Assembly (NCBI RefSeq): GCF_042665195.1
Contig: NZ_JBHTBW010000040.1
Coordinates: 44,219-108,218 of the forward strand
Direction of reading: 5' to 3'
Length of the DNA stretch: 64,000 bases
Origin: Laceyella putida
GTDB lineage: Bacteria; Bacillota; Bacilli; Thermoactinomycetales; Thermoactinomycetaceae
Under the pieces are notes generated by a model. The model was not told the origin of the DNA. It did no database searches and worked only from the letters and a program-made list of their open reading frames with translations. Both the position numbers and the translations under genes were made by a program. Shown here piece by piece: positions 1-8,524 of the stretch. How positions within the stretch are numbered: position 1 is the stretch's first letter; every line of letters begins with the position of its first letter.

Positions 1-411
1 GGTGGCGCCTTGGTCGATCCAGCGTTTCATCATGTTGGTTTTGCGGGTGATGCCGACTTTGATGTCGCTGCTTAAGGCCAGATAGACGATATGGGGTTGC
101 ATGCAATGGTGCTCGCCAAACGTCGCATCGCGGCAGGTGCCCTGGTGGTAATGGCACAATTCCGGTTTGACGATGCAGAGGTCATTTTCCGGCAGGTCGC
201 GAAAGCAAGGGTAGCACGAGTTGTTTTTGCCGTAGAACTTCTTGGTCTTGCGCCCGCAGTAAATGCAGCGGTACTCATCCAGGAAGGAGATTTCAATCCG
301 CTGGCCCAACAGCTCATTGAGCGCGATCTTCTCATCGTCGAGGCGCAAACGGTATTGAATTGGTTCGGCCGGCTCATGCTCCAAGGCTTGTAAGATTCCG
401 ATATGTTTCAA
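1..411 (-). CDS. DUF2797 family protein, 5' part only
   Basis: The reading frame enters at 411 and runs off the left edge of the window, giving 137 codons in view. The start is TTG at 411-409 with an AGGAGA ribosome binding site about 7 bases upstream. Near residue 36 there is a zinc-ribbon-like CxxC (YCGRK) followed by a second pair (CYPCF). Next come CIVKPELCHYH and GTCRD segments and a stretch (VYLALSSDIKVGITR) that resembles a GIY-YIG-like core. This order is typical of DUF2797 proteins. The biochemical role of the family is not established. The C-terminal part lies outside the window, so the length cannot be compared. Confidence 0.85.
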   Translation of the reverse strand, partial: MKHIGILQALEHEPAEPIQYRLRLDDEKIALNELLGQRIEISFLDEYRCIYCGRKTKKFYGKNNSCYPCFRDLPENDLCIVKPELCHYHQGTCRDATFGEHHCMQPHIVYLALSSDIKVGITRKTNMMKRWIDQGAT

Positions 412-894
412 GGGACTGTCTCCTTTGTACTCTTAATCTATCATTTAACAAGTCTAGCAGAAGGGAATTGAGAGATGCAAGAATAGGAGAAGTTGGAAAA
501 GCCAGCAGAAAGAAAGATTCAATCTTTTGCGATATTTTGTTCGGCCTCGCGTGGCGGGTATAGAGCCAGACGAAAAAGGAAACAAGAAACGGGGGGAAGG
601 AATAAGATAAAGGGAATAGACTGATTAAACGATTTCTGTTTTTCATAGCGAAAGTGATGTTGCTGATTAAGAAGGCCAACACCGAGGAGGGAGTCCATGA
701 TTGGGCGCAGGAAGCGGGAAGAGCATGGGCGCAACATGGACGACCGACAAAAAGCATAAACTTAAACAAATCCCAAGCAACTGACTCTCTTATTCTACTA
801 GCGCCCTCGCTTGACAGAAACGGATAACCTAGTTCTTCCCTTCTAGGCTCACAAAAAACATTTGCCAAGATGTACTAGCAACTGTCTGTATCTT
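412..894. other. intergenic stretch without a recognised gene
   Basis: About 480 bases separate the minus-strand DUF2797 gene from the small plus-strand gene at 959. Open frames exist on both strands, but none has a good ribosome binding site or a protein-like composition I recognise. I see no RNA gene or repeat here. The right end leads into a promoter-like sequence. Confidence 0.5.
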
Positions 895-921
895 TTGGAA
901 ATGATGCGCATATAGTATAAT
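895..921 (+). promoter_or_regulatory. sigma-A-like promoter for the 59-residue gene and proteinase
   Basis: TTGGAA at 895-900 and a perfect TATAAT at 916-921 are separated by 15 bases, slightly short. An AAGGAGG site follows near 943 and the ATG is at 959. The -10 box is strong and the -35 box is the weaker part of the call. Confidence 0.5.
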
Positions 922-958
922 GTAGTTAGTGTTGCTTTGAAGGTAAGGAGGGTAGATC

Positions 959-1138
959 ATGATGTTTCACGCCCTGTTAGCAGCCAGAGACGAACTGTTG
1001 GCCAAACGCCATAAAAACCAGGAGAACGAGTTCGAGATGTTCGCCAAGTCCGTGCAGAAGCTGAAAAAAGACATTGAAGCGCTGGGGATTAAGCCCAGCA
1101 AAGAGAAGCTGTATGGCAAACCATTCAGAGGGGAATAG
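959..1138 (+). CDS. small charged protein upstream of SDH proteinase
   Basis: This is a 59-residue frame starting ATG-ATG at 959, with AAGGAGG 8 to 10 bases upstream and a TATAAT box further up. The product begins MMFHALLAARDELL and is rich in Lys, Glu and Arg. Predicted helical stretches with Leu, Phe and Ile spacing suggest a short amphipathic or coiled helix. No cysteines, signal peptide or membrane segment are present. It ends 29 bases before the SDH-type proteinase and has no terminator between, so the two are probably co-transcribed. I do not recognise the family. A role as partner or leader for the proteinase is only an inference from the arrangement. Confidence 0.7.
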   Translation: MMFHALLAARDELLAKRHKNQENEFEMFAKSVQKLKKDIEALGIKPSKEKLYGKPFRGE

Positions 1139-1167
1139 ATTATAGAGTTGAAGGAGACCAACAATTT

Positions 1168-2043
1168 ATGAGTCAACTTCAGATGCCGAAGCAAACGCCT
1201 TTGTTTCATGCCATCCATCGCGATCGCTATGAGCGGCAAGAGCTGATCAAAGAGATCGAAACGGCAACGGGGCGCAGGATGCTTGTTTATATCGCGAACA
1301 TCACGCATCCGGAAAGTGCCATCACGCGAGAAGACATTGCGCCGTTCCATGAAATTGTCGCTTCCTTGGAAGATGATTGTGATGTGGATTTCATTATCGA
1401 AAGTCCGGGTGGGGACCCGAACGCCGCGGAAACGTTGGTGCACACCCTGTTGTCCAAGACGAAGCATTTGCGCGTGATCGTACCGCAGGCGGCGAAAAGC
1501 GCGGCGACCTTGATTAGCCTCGCCGCCGATGAAATCGTGATGAGCAACACTTCGGAATTGGGGCCGATCGATCCGCAGATATCCATCCCTACCGTCTTTG
1601 GTTATCAGTATCGACCGGCTCAAGCTTTTTTGAATGGATTGGAAATGATCAAACGGGAACATGCGGCTGGACAACCCCTCAACGCCGCCTATCTGCCGTT
1701 TTTGCAGGGAGTCGATGCGGCCCTGATCGATTTCTGCTACAAATCGATCGAACATTCAAAACGTTTGGCCGTCAAATGGTTGTCCCGCTCGATGTACAAG
1801 AACAACGATCTAGCGGCCAAGCGCATCGCCGAAACGTTGATCAACATCGAAAAATACCCCAACCACGGTTCCGTGATCAATCATCAAGAAGCGAGAGCGA
1901 TCGGATTGAAAGTCACGTACATGCCTTACAACGATGAGGTGTGGCAAGCCATTTGGCGCCTGTATACGCGGTATCTCGTATACATGCGCGAAAAAACGGC
2001 TGTCAAAATTTTTGAAAGCACCAGCTCATCCGTCATGTTTTAA
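1168..2043 (+). CDS. SDH-type Clp-fold serine proteinase (SDH_sah family)
   Basis: This 291-residue cytosolic protein belongs to the ClpP/crotonase-fold serine dehydrogenase proteinase family, related to SppA and ClpP. The ESPGGDPNAAE loop near residue 80 shapes the oxyanion hole. KSAATLISLAADEI, with Ser at about residue 111, carries the presumed nucleophile. A SELGPIDPQI segment follows, as in SppA-like enzymes. No signal peptide or membrane helix is seen, so it is probably an intracellular peptidase rather than a signal peptide peptidase. The ATG at 1168 follows a GAAGGAGACC site. It sits just behind a 59-residue gene and ahead of a clear terminator, making a two-gene unit. Its natural substrate is not known. 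Confidence 0.85.
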   Translation: MSQLQMPKQTPLFHAIHRDRYERQELIKEIETATGRRMLVYIANITHPESAITREDIAPFHEIVASLEDDCDVDFIIESPGGDPNAAETLVHTLLSKTKHLRVIVPQAAKSAATLISLAADEIVMSNTSELGPIDPQISIPTVFGYQYRPAQAFLNGLEMIKREHAAGQPLNAAYLPFLQGVDAALIDFCYKSIEHSKRLAVKWLSRSMYKNNDLAAKRIAETLINIEKYPNHGSVINHQEARAIGLKVTYMPYNDEVWQAIWRLYTRYLVYMREKTAVKIFESTSSSVMF

Positions 2044-2073
2044 AAATCGAACAGAATTTTTGCATGATAGTGA

Positions 2074-2112
2074 GAAAGACTGACTGCTTGAACGGTCGGT
2101 CTTTTGTTTTTT
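2074..2112 (+). terminator. terminator after SDH proteinase
   Basis: AAAGACTGACTG pairs, with G-T pairs, to CGGTCGGTCTT across a short loop. A T-rich tract follows from 2101. Confidence 0.8.
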
Positions 2113-2233
2113 AACTGGAAACATGGGTTATTCACACGAAAATATTTCGTGTATCTAAAATTTACATATGCTAATCAATCGATTAAAATAGAACATCGGG
2201 TAGATGATATAAACTGCGAGGGGGAAAAGAGCG

Positions 2234-3748
2234 ATGGGAACCATTCAACCTTACTTGCGCCAACGCGCGCTCCAAACGCCCGAAGTGGAGGCGGTGGTCG
2301 GCGGAAAGGAACGGTTCACGTATCGGGAGTTTCATGAGCGGGTCAACCAGTTGGCCCATCACTTGCTCCGTTTGGGTGTGGAAAAGGGAGACCGTGTGGG
2401 GATTCTTTGCAAAAACAATCATCCCTATCCCACGATTTTGTTTGCAACCATCCTTGTCGGGGCGGTGGCGGTTCCGTTGAATTGGCGTTTGACGGCTTAT
2501 GAAGTCGCGGGCATTGTGGAGAACGCCGAGCCGAAGGCGCTGTTTTATGATGAAGAGTTCGCCGAGGCGTTGCGGTTGGTCAAAGAACGGGGAAGCGTGG
2601 ACCACCTCGTGCCGGTTGGCGTCGGGTTGGAAATGACGGAGCCCTTTGCCGCCATTTTTGCGGAGTATCCCACGACGGAGCCGCCTGTGGTCGATCTGGC
2701 GGAGGATGATTTGGCCTTCATGCTGTTCACTTCGGGAACGACCGGTTTGCCCAAAGGGTGCATGATCGCGCATGGGGGAATCGATGCCTACTTCAGGAAT
2801 AACCAGTTTCGGTATGCCGTCCAACCGGGAACGCGATTTTTGGCGGTGCATCCGTTGTTCCACATGAGCAGTACCATGATGATGGTGATGAATGTGGCCA
2901 ACGGCATCACGATGGTGTTTCTGACCGATGATCGTCCGGCGGCAATCCTGGACATGATCGAACAAGAGAAAATCAATGGGATGTTCGCTTTTCCGGCCGT
3001 GTATCGGTATCTGCTGGAGGAATGGAAACGGGGCCGGTGGGACTTGTCTTCCCTCCAATTCGTCTCGTCTGGCGGCACGCATGTGCCCGCTTCGCTCATC
3101 AAGGATTACCTGCGGCAGGGCTTGCCGATGGCACAAGGGTACGGCAGCACCGAAGCATGGGCCATCAGTGGCTGGAATCCCACAATGGGCCTGGATAAAG
3201 CGGAATCGGTCGGCAAGCCGGCGACCGAGGTGGAAGTGAACATCGTGGACCCGGATACCGGCGCGGCCTTGCCCCCGGGTCAGGTCGGGGAGATTGTGGT
3301 CACAAGCCCGTACCTGTTCCAAGGGTATTGGCGCAATCCGGAGGCGACCGCCCAAGTGTTGCGGGATGGTTGGTGTTATACGGGCGATGCGGGTTATTTT
3401 GATGAAGATGGCTTTTTATACGTAGCGTCCCGCTATAAAGACGTGATTGTCTACGGCGGGGACAATGTCTATCCCGGTGAAATCGAAGAAGTGATCCATC
3501 AGATGCCGGATGTGCTGGAAGTGGCGGTGGTCGGCGCGCCCCACGAAGTGATGGGGGAAGCGCCACGGGCCTATGTGGTCAAAAAGCCGGACACTCCGTT
3601 GACGGAAGCGGATGTGATTCGCCGATGCCGGGAGCGTTTGGCCGCCTACAAAGTGCCTGAAGTCGTGTTTGTGGATGAGCTTCCCAAAAATGGCTTGGGC
3701 AAAATCATGAAGCAGGTGCTGAAAGAAGAAGCAAGGCAAAAAGCATAA
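2234..3748 (+). CDS. fatty acid / acyl-CoA ligase (AMP-binding family)
   Basis: This 504-residue ANL-superfamily adenylating enzyme is likely to activate a fatty or other carboxylic acid to its CoA thioester with ATP. The P-loop-like TSGTTGLPKG lies near residue 165, YGSTEAW near 310, and YTGDAGYFDEDG with the hinge SRYKDVIVYGG near 380-410. The C-terminal PKNGLGKIMK carries the catalytic lysine. The start at 2234 follows a GAGGGGGAAAAG ribosome binding site. It is a single-gene unit closed by a terminator. The chain length or exact substrate cannot be read from sequence, and long- or medium-chain fatty acids are the usual assignment for this subgroup. Confidence 0.9.
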   Translation: MGTIQPYLRQRALQTPEVEAVVGGKERFTYREFHERVNQLAHHLLRLGVEKGDRVGILCKNNHPYPTILFATILVGAVAVPLNWRLTAYEVAGIVENAEPKALFYDEEFAEALRLVKERGSVDHLVPVGVGLEMTEPFAAIFAEYPTTEPPVVDLAEDDLAFMLFTSGTTGLPKGCMIAHGGIDAYFRNNQFRYAVQPGTRFLAVHPLFHMSSTMMMVMNVANGITMVFLTDDRPAAILDMIEQEKINGMFAFPAVYRYLLEEWKRGRWDLSSLQFVSSGGTHVPASLIKDYLRQGLPMAQGYGSTEAWAISGWNPTMGLDKAESVGKPATEVEVNIVDPDTGAALPPGQVGEIVVTSPYLFQGYWRNPEATAQVLRDGWCYTGDAGYFDEDGFLYVASRYKDVIVYGGDNVYPGEIEEVIHQMPDVLEVAVVGAPHEVMGEAPRAYVVKKPDTPLTEADVIRRCRERLAAYKVPEVVFVDELPKNGLGKIMKQVLKEEARQKA

Positions 3749-3757
3749 CAACAAACC

Positions 3758-3786
3758 AAACCGTCTTCGTGGGAAGGCGGTTTTTT
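3758..3786 (+). terminator. terminator after acyl-CoA ligase
   Basis: AACCGTCTTC and GGAAGGCGGTT form a tight hairpin with a 3-base loop, followed by TTTTTT. Confidence 0.88.
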
Positions 3787-4007
3787 GGTGGAGACAATCA
3801 TTTGGTGGAGGCGGATGATGAGACTGCGTTCTTAACGAAGCTTTCACCCACAGGGTGCAGGCAAAACCGCCTTCTCCTTAAAGGCTAATCAACATGACTG
3901 ATTTATTATATAAAATGCTGTTGTAGAGTAATGGTCGGGATTGTAAGATGATTAATGAAACGGATGATATTCTATATAAATAGAAACTTTAGGAGATTTG
4001 AGCAACC

Positions 4008-5363
4008 ATGTATTTATCTATCACATACAAGGAGAAGCCGGCGACGGATTTGGGTTATTTGCTCCATAAACATCCCGAACGGGTTCAGACGTTTTCTTTG
4101 TCGTATGGGGAAGCGCATGTCTTTTATCCAGAAGTGAGTGAAGAGCGCGCTACGGCGGTGCTGTTGATGGAATTGGATCCCGTGCTGTTGGTTCGGGGGC
4201 GGGGGCAACAGGGCTCCGCCTTCACCTTGGACCAGTATGTCAATGATCGGCCGTATGTCGCTTCTTCCTTCTTCAGCGTTGCCTTGGGCCAGGTGTATTC
4301 TTCGGCGTTGGCGGGACGTTCCAAAGAGCGGTCTGAGTTGGTGGATAAAGCCGTCCCGCTGGAGGCGACTCTTTCACTGTTGCCCGCTCGCGGAGGAAGT
4401 GAACGGATAGAGCGGTTATTCTCTCCATTAGGTTATGAAGTGGAAGTGAACCCTTTGCCATTGGATGAGTCGTATCCCGAGTGGGGTCTGAGTCCTTATG
4501 TCCGGTTGACTTTGCGCGGGCGGGTGCGGTTGAAGGACTTGCTGTCCCATCTCTATGTGCTGATTCCCGCCATTGATCATGAAAAGCATTATTGGGTGGG
4601 CGAAGATGAGGTGGAGAAGCTGTTGCGCCATGGGGAGGAATGGCTGCCGCATCATCCGGAGCGGGAGTGGATCACGACCCGCTATCTGAAATATCAGCGC
4701 AAGCTTGCACAAAAAGCCTTGGCGGAATGGGCCGAACCGGCGGAGCTGACGGACAGCCGGGAAGAACAAGCGGAAAAGCCTTTGCGACTCAATGATATCC
4801 GTCTGCAAACAGTGGCTCAGATGTTGCGGCAAGTGGGGGCGACACGGGTATTGGACTTGGGTTGCGGCGAAGGGAAACTGCTGCGCATTCTCAGCCAGGA
4901 TCGGCGTTTTGAAAAATTGGCGGGAATGGACGTGTCCATGCAAGCTTTGCAGATCGCCAGAGAACGGTTGCCGGAACAGGTGGAGCTGTTTCAAGGCTCG
5001 CTCCTCTATCGCGATGGCCGTTTGCGGGGCTATGAAGCGGTCAGCTTGGTGGAAGTGATCGAGCACATTGCGCCGGAACGGTTGCCGCAACTGGAACAGC
5101 TCGTGTTTGGCGAGCTGGAGCCGGACACGGTGATCGTGACGACTCCCAACCGCGAATATAACGCGCGTTTTCAAGGGATGGCGGAAGGGCAGATGCGGCA
5201 TCACGACCACCGTTTTGAGTGGACGAGGGCGCAGTTTGCGGCGTGGGCTGAGCCGATCGCGAAGCGCCATGGCTATTCGGTTCAGTTCCACCCGGTGGGT
5301 CCGTTTGATCCGAACGTTGGCGCCCCCACGCAGATGGCGGTGTTTCAGCGGCAAACCGACTGA
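4008..5363 (+). CDS. hen1: Hen1, 3'-terminal RNA ribose 2'-O-methyltransferase
   Basis: This 451-residue enzyme methylates the 2'-OH at the 3' end of RNA before ligation by Pnkp, so that the repaired junction is protected from the same ribotoxin. Residues 1-240 form the bacterial Hen1 N-terminal domain that contacts Pnkp. The SAM-dependent methyltransferase domain starts near 270 with LDLGCGEGKLLR. The metal ligands of the family are present: E349, E352 and H353 in EVIEH, and H401 in the HHDH segment. Their spacing matches the characterised Clostridium thermocellum Hen1. The upstream AGGAGA lies a little far from the ATG. The pnkp gene follows at once, forming the classic cassette. Confidence 0.95.
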   Translation: MYLSITYKEKPATDLGYLLHKHPERVQTFSLSYGEAHVFYPEVSEERATAVLLMELDPVLLVRGRGQQGSAFTLDQYVNDRPYVASSFFSVALGQVYSSALAGRSKERSELVDKAVPLEATLSLLPARGGSERIERLFSPLGYEVEVNPLPLDESYPEWGLSPYVRLTLRGRVRLKDLLSHLYVLIPAIDHEKHYWVGEDEVEKLLRHGEEWLPHHPEREWITTRYLKYQRKLAQKALAEWAEPAELTDSREEQAEKPLRLNDIRLQTVAQMLRQVGATRVLDLGCGEGKLLRILSQDRRFEKLAGMDVSMQALQIARERLPEQVELFQGSLLYRDGRLRGYEAVSLVEVIEHIAPERLPQLEQLVFGELEPDTVIVTTPNREYNARFQGMAEGQMRHHDHRFEWTRAQFAAWAEPIAKRHGYSVQFHPVGPFDPNVGAPTQMAVFQRQTD

Positions 5364-5469
5364 CGACATATGATTTCTAAAGTCATTGGCAAGCGGTTTT
5401 GGAGCGCGGCGGATAAAGGTTTATTCACAGATTGACGAAGGAATCGAGGGAATCATAGAGGTGACCATC

Positions 5470-8010
5470 ATGCAATGGAAGATACCGGAATGTTCGCTGG
5501 TGGTGTTGATCGGCGCATCGGGATCAGGGAAATCCACCTTTGCCATGCGGGCGTTTAAGGAGACGGAAGTGCTTTCCTCCGACTTCTTTCGCGCCATGGT
5601 AAGCGATGATGAGAGTGATCAATCGGCTTCCCGGGCCGCGTTTGAGGTGTTGCACCATGTGGCGGCGAAGCGGTTGGAACGGAAACGGCTGACGGTGATC
5701 GATGCGACGAACGTCCAACCCGACGGGCGCAAGGAACTGATCGCCCTGGCGAAAAAATATCACATGATCCCCGTCGCTTTGGTGATGGATGTGGCGGAAA
5801 GCGTCTGCCAACAACATAATGCGATGCGGGAAAGGAAACTGGCGCCGCACGTGATCAAACGGCAACACCGAGCGCTGAAGCGATCACTGAAGGACTTGAA
5901 ACAGGAAGGCTTCCGTTATATCTATAAAGCGCACACGCCTGAAGAGTTGCGGCAAGTGGAGATCGTAAGGGAACGCCCATGGGTGGATAAAAGCGAAGAG
6001 ACGGGACCGTTTGACATCATTGGGGATATTCACGGATGTTATGCGGAGCTGGTTGAGCTTCTGGAGAAGCTGGGTTACCGTGTAACGGGAACCGGCGCGG
6101 ACATTCGCGTTGAACCGCCGGTGGGGCGGCGAGCCATCTTCTTGGGGGACTTGGTTGACCGCGGTCCGGACAGCCCGTCCGTGTTGCGCCTCGTGATGAG
6201 CATGGTCAAGCAAGGAAAGGCGCTCTGTGTGCCGGGCAACCATGATGTCAAGTTGCTTAAGAAATTGAATGGGCGGCAAGTGCAAGTCAAGCACGGGCTG
6301 GAAGTCACCTTGGCCCAATTGGAAAGGGAATCGCCGGAATGGATCGAGGAGATGCGGCAGTTTTTGCAAAGGTTGGTCAGCCATTATGTCCTGGATGACG
6401 GCAAGCTGGTTGTGGCCCACGCCGGAATGAAAGAAGAGTATCAGGGGCGGGCTTCCAGTGTGATCCGCGATTTCGCCCTTTACGGTGAGACGACGGGAGA
6501 GACCGATGAGTTTGGCCTGCCTGTAAGGTTGAACTGGGCGGAATCGTATCGCGGGCGGGCGACGGTCGTGTATGGGCACACCCCGATTCCGGAACCCATC
6601 TGGTGCAACCGGACGCTCAACATTGATACGGGATGCGTGTTTGGCGGGAAACTGACGGCCTTTCGATATCCGGAGAATGAACTGGTATCCGTCCCGGCGC
6701 GGCAAGTGTATGCTGAACCGGTGCGGCCGTTGGTTTCGGCGGATGATTCGGTGATGAAACAGGACGGGACGAGGATTGATGTGGAGGATGTAAGGAAAGA
6801 CCGCATTCAAACCCGCTTGCTCGCGAGTCCTGTGCACATTCACAAGGATCAAGCCGCGGCCGCCTTGGAGACGATGAGCCGGTTTGCGATCGATCCCAAA
6901 TGGCTGATCTACCTTCCGCCGACGATGTCCCCATCGGAAACATCCGGGCAACCCGGATATCTGGAACATCCGGAAGAGGCTTTGCGGTACTACGGGCAAC
7001 GCGGGGTGTTGCGCGTCATTTGTGAAGAGAAGCATATGGGATCGCGTGCGGTGGTCATCGTTTGCCGGAATAAGCAAGTGCCCTTGGAGCGGTTTGGCGT
7101 GGCGGAAGCGAGTTGGGGCATCATCTATACGCGTACGGGCCGACGTTTTTTTGAGGATGTGTCGGTGGAACAAGCGTTGTTGGAGCGGTTGCAACGGTCG
7201 ATCACCCAAGCGGGACTGTGGGATGAGCTGAAGACCGACTGGGTGTGCCTCGATTGCGAATTGATGCCTTGGTCGGCCAAAGCGCAGGAGTTAATCCGGC
7301 AGCAGTATGCCAAAGTGGGGTCGGCGAGCCGCTTCGCTTTGAATGGGGCGGTATCGCTGTTGCAACAAGCGGTAACCGGGGGACGGCATGCGGAGGCGCT
7401 TTTGTCCCGTTTCCAAGAGAAGCGCGAAAACAGCCGGCGTTTCGTGGAAGCGTATCGGCGTTACTCGTGGCGTGTTCAGGGGTTGGCCGATTATAAGCTG
7501 GCTCCGTTTCACCTGTTGGCGACAGAGGGGCGGGTCTATAGCGACCATGATCATCTGTGGCACATGGAGACGATTGCAAGGATATGCAAGCAGGATACGG
7601 AGGTTCTCCTGGCCACCCGCTATCGTGTGGTCAACGTGAACCAACCGGCCGAAGTGGAAGCGGCGATCGCGTGGTGGCTTGAGATGACGGAAGCGGGCGG
7701 TGAAGGAATGGTGGTCAAGCCGCTCTCCTTTATCTCCACCACCAAGCACGGCTTGCTCCAGCCCGCGGTCAAATGCCGGGGACGGGAGTATTTGCGGATC
7801 ATCTACGGACCTGACTACACGCTGGAAGCCAACTTGACCCGCTTGCGCAAACGGGGTCTGAAGCAGAAACGGTCTCTGGCCTTGCGCGAATTTGCCTTGG
7901 GTCTGGAGGGGCTTGCGCGTTTTGTGGCAAAGGAGCCGCTCTATCGTGTGCATGAGTGCGCGTTTGGCGTCATGGCCTTGGAATCGGAACCGATCGACCC
8001 GCGGTTGTAA
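5470..8010 (+). CDS. pnkp: Pnkp, polynucleotide kinase-phosphatase-RNA ligase
   Basis: This 846-residue three-domain RNA repair enzyme heals and seals cleaved RNA together with Hen1. The kinase domain has GASGSGKST with K21 and S22, then D38 and R41, at the same positions as in the C. thermocellum enzyme. This agreement supports the ATG at 5470 with AGAGGTG upstream, rather than the upstream in-frame ATG at 5386. The metallophosphoesterase domain follows with GDIHG (D186, H188), GDLVDRGPDS, GNHD, HAGM and GHTPIP. The C-terminal nucleotidyltransferase (ligase) domain has EKHMGSR with Lys at about 521, then CELMPW, EGMVVKP and KCRGREYL. All three active sites look intact. A repeat ending in a hairpin follows the stop. 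Confidence 0.96.
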   Translation: MQWKIPECSLVVLIGASGSGKSTFAMRAFKETEVLSSDFFRAMVSDDESDQSASRAAFEVLHHVAAKRLERKRLTVIDATNVQPDGRKELIALAKKYHMIPVALVMDVAESVCQQHNAMRERKLAPHVIKRQHRALKRSLKDLKQEGFRYIYKAHTPEELRQVEIVRERPWVDKSEETGPFDIIGDIHGCYAELVELLEKLGYRVTGTGADIRVEPPVGRRAIFLGDLVDRGPDSPSVLRLVMSMVKQGKALCVPGNHDVKLLKKLNGRQVQVKHGLEVTLAQLERESPEWIEEMRQFLQRLVSHYVLDDGKLVVAHAGMKEEYQGRASSVIRDFALYGETTGETDEFGLPVRLNWAESYRGRATVVYGHTPIPEPIWCNRTLNIDTGCVFGGKLTAFRYPENELVSVPARQVYAEPVRPLVSADDSVMKQDGTRIDVEDVRKDRIQTRLLASPVHIHKDQAAAALETMSRFAIDPKWLIYLPPTMSPSETSGQPGYLEHPEEALRYYGQRGVLRVICEEKHMGSRAVVIVCRNKQVPLERFGVAEASWGIIYTRTGRRFFEDVSVEQALLERLQRSITQAGLWDELKTDWVCLDCELMPWSAKAQELIRQQYAKVGSASRFALNGAVSLLQQAVTGGRHAEALLSRFQEKRENSRRFVEAYRRYSWRVQGLADYKLAPFHLLATEGRVYSDHDHLWHMETIARICKQDTEVLLATRYRVVNVNQPAEVEAAIAWWLEMTEAGGEGMVVKPLSFISTTKHGLLQPAVKCRGREYLRIIYGPDYTLEANLTRLRKRGLKQKRSLALREFALGLEGLARFVAKEPLYRVHECAFGVMALESEPIDPRL

Positions 8011-8034
8011 GAGATCATGATCATGACACATCCT

Positions 8035-8172
8035 GAGAGGAGGAAGATTTTTGCCTGTACCCTGGGGGTGAAAAAACAAAGGAAAAAGTGGGAAACGGAG
8101 ACTCAAAATCGACTCCGGGGCCACTTTGTCAGCAAGCGCAAGCGGCTTTCTTCTGCATGAAGAAAGCCGCTT
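8035..8172 (+). repeat. dispersed 3'-UTR repeat, short copy, ending in a hairpin
   Basis: This stretch just after pnkp shares both ends with the longer element at 44511-44718 on the minus strand. GAGGAGGAAGATTTTTG near 8037-8053 matches one end. The 45 bases at 8091-8135 (GACTCAAAATCGACTCCGGG, then CACTTTGTCAGCAA) match the other end with only a few differences. The middle differs and is much shorter here. As in the other copy, a GAAGAAA-containing hairpin follows directly. Confidence 0.8.
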
Positions 8173-8175
8173 TGT
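8140..8175. terminator. terminator between pnkp and csoR
   Basis: AAGCGGCTTTCTTC pairs perfectly with GAAGAAAGCCGCTT over a 5-base loop. A short T tract follows in the plus direction. It lies between the convergent pnkp and csoR genes. Confidence 0.85.
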
Positions 8176-8502
8176 TCATTTCATCAGTTTTTTTACGGTG
8201 ACGAGCAGTTCGTCTATCACCTGGGTGTCCCCTTCTTGGAGCCGTTCTGTAACGCAACTGCGCAAGTGCCCTTCCAACAGGATTTTACCGACGCTGTTCA
8301 AGGCGGATTGCACGGCGGCGATCTGGTTGAGGACATCATCGCAATAGGTATCGTTTTCGATCATTTTCTTAATCCCGCGCACTTGTCCTTCAATGCGGTT
8401 AAGGCGGGAGGTCAGATTGGTTTTCACTTTTTCGGAGTGGTGGCTTTTCCGTTCGGTTGAAGAGGAACATGGGTGATGTTCTTCCGGTTGTCGCGGTTCC
8501 AT
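8176..8502 (-). CDS. csoR: CsoR-type copper-sensing repressor
   Basis: This 108-residue all-helical repressor of the CsoR/RcnR family releases DNA when Cu(I) binds. The family triad is visible: Cys in DTYCDDVL, then His and Cys in EGHLRSC. The N-terminal residues also carry His and Cys (EEHHPCSSS), an extension of about 25 residues before the usual first helix. NRIEGQVRGIKKMI is the conserved DNA- and tetramer-contact helix. The ATG follows an AGGTGG site. It lies 22 bases downstream of copZ on the same strand, so the two are likely one copper-responsive operon. The copper exporter copA is not adjacent. Confidence 0.92.
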   Translation of the reverse strand: MEPRQPEEHHPCSSSTERKSHHSEKVKTNLTSRLNRIEGQVRGIKKMIENDTYCDDVLNQIAAVQSALNSVGKILLEGHLRSCVTERLQEGDTQVIDELLVTVKKLMK

Positions 8503-8524
8503 TCATTCCACCTGCTTCCTGAAT

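Noticed and set aside
374..868. 164-codon minus-strand open frame overlapping the DUF2797 start
   Set aside because: No ribosome binding site, odd composition, and it overlaps the start of a well-supported gene in another frame.
2183..3355. 390-codon minus-strand frame opposite the acyl-CoA ligase
   Set aside because: It is the complement of a gene with clear ANL motifs; His/Arg-rich content is typical of antisense frames.
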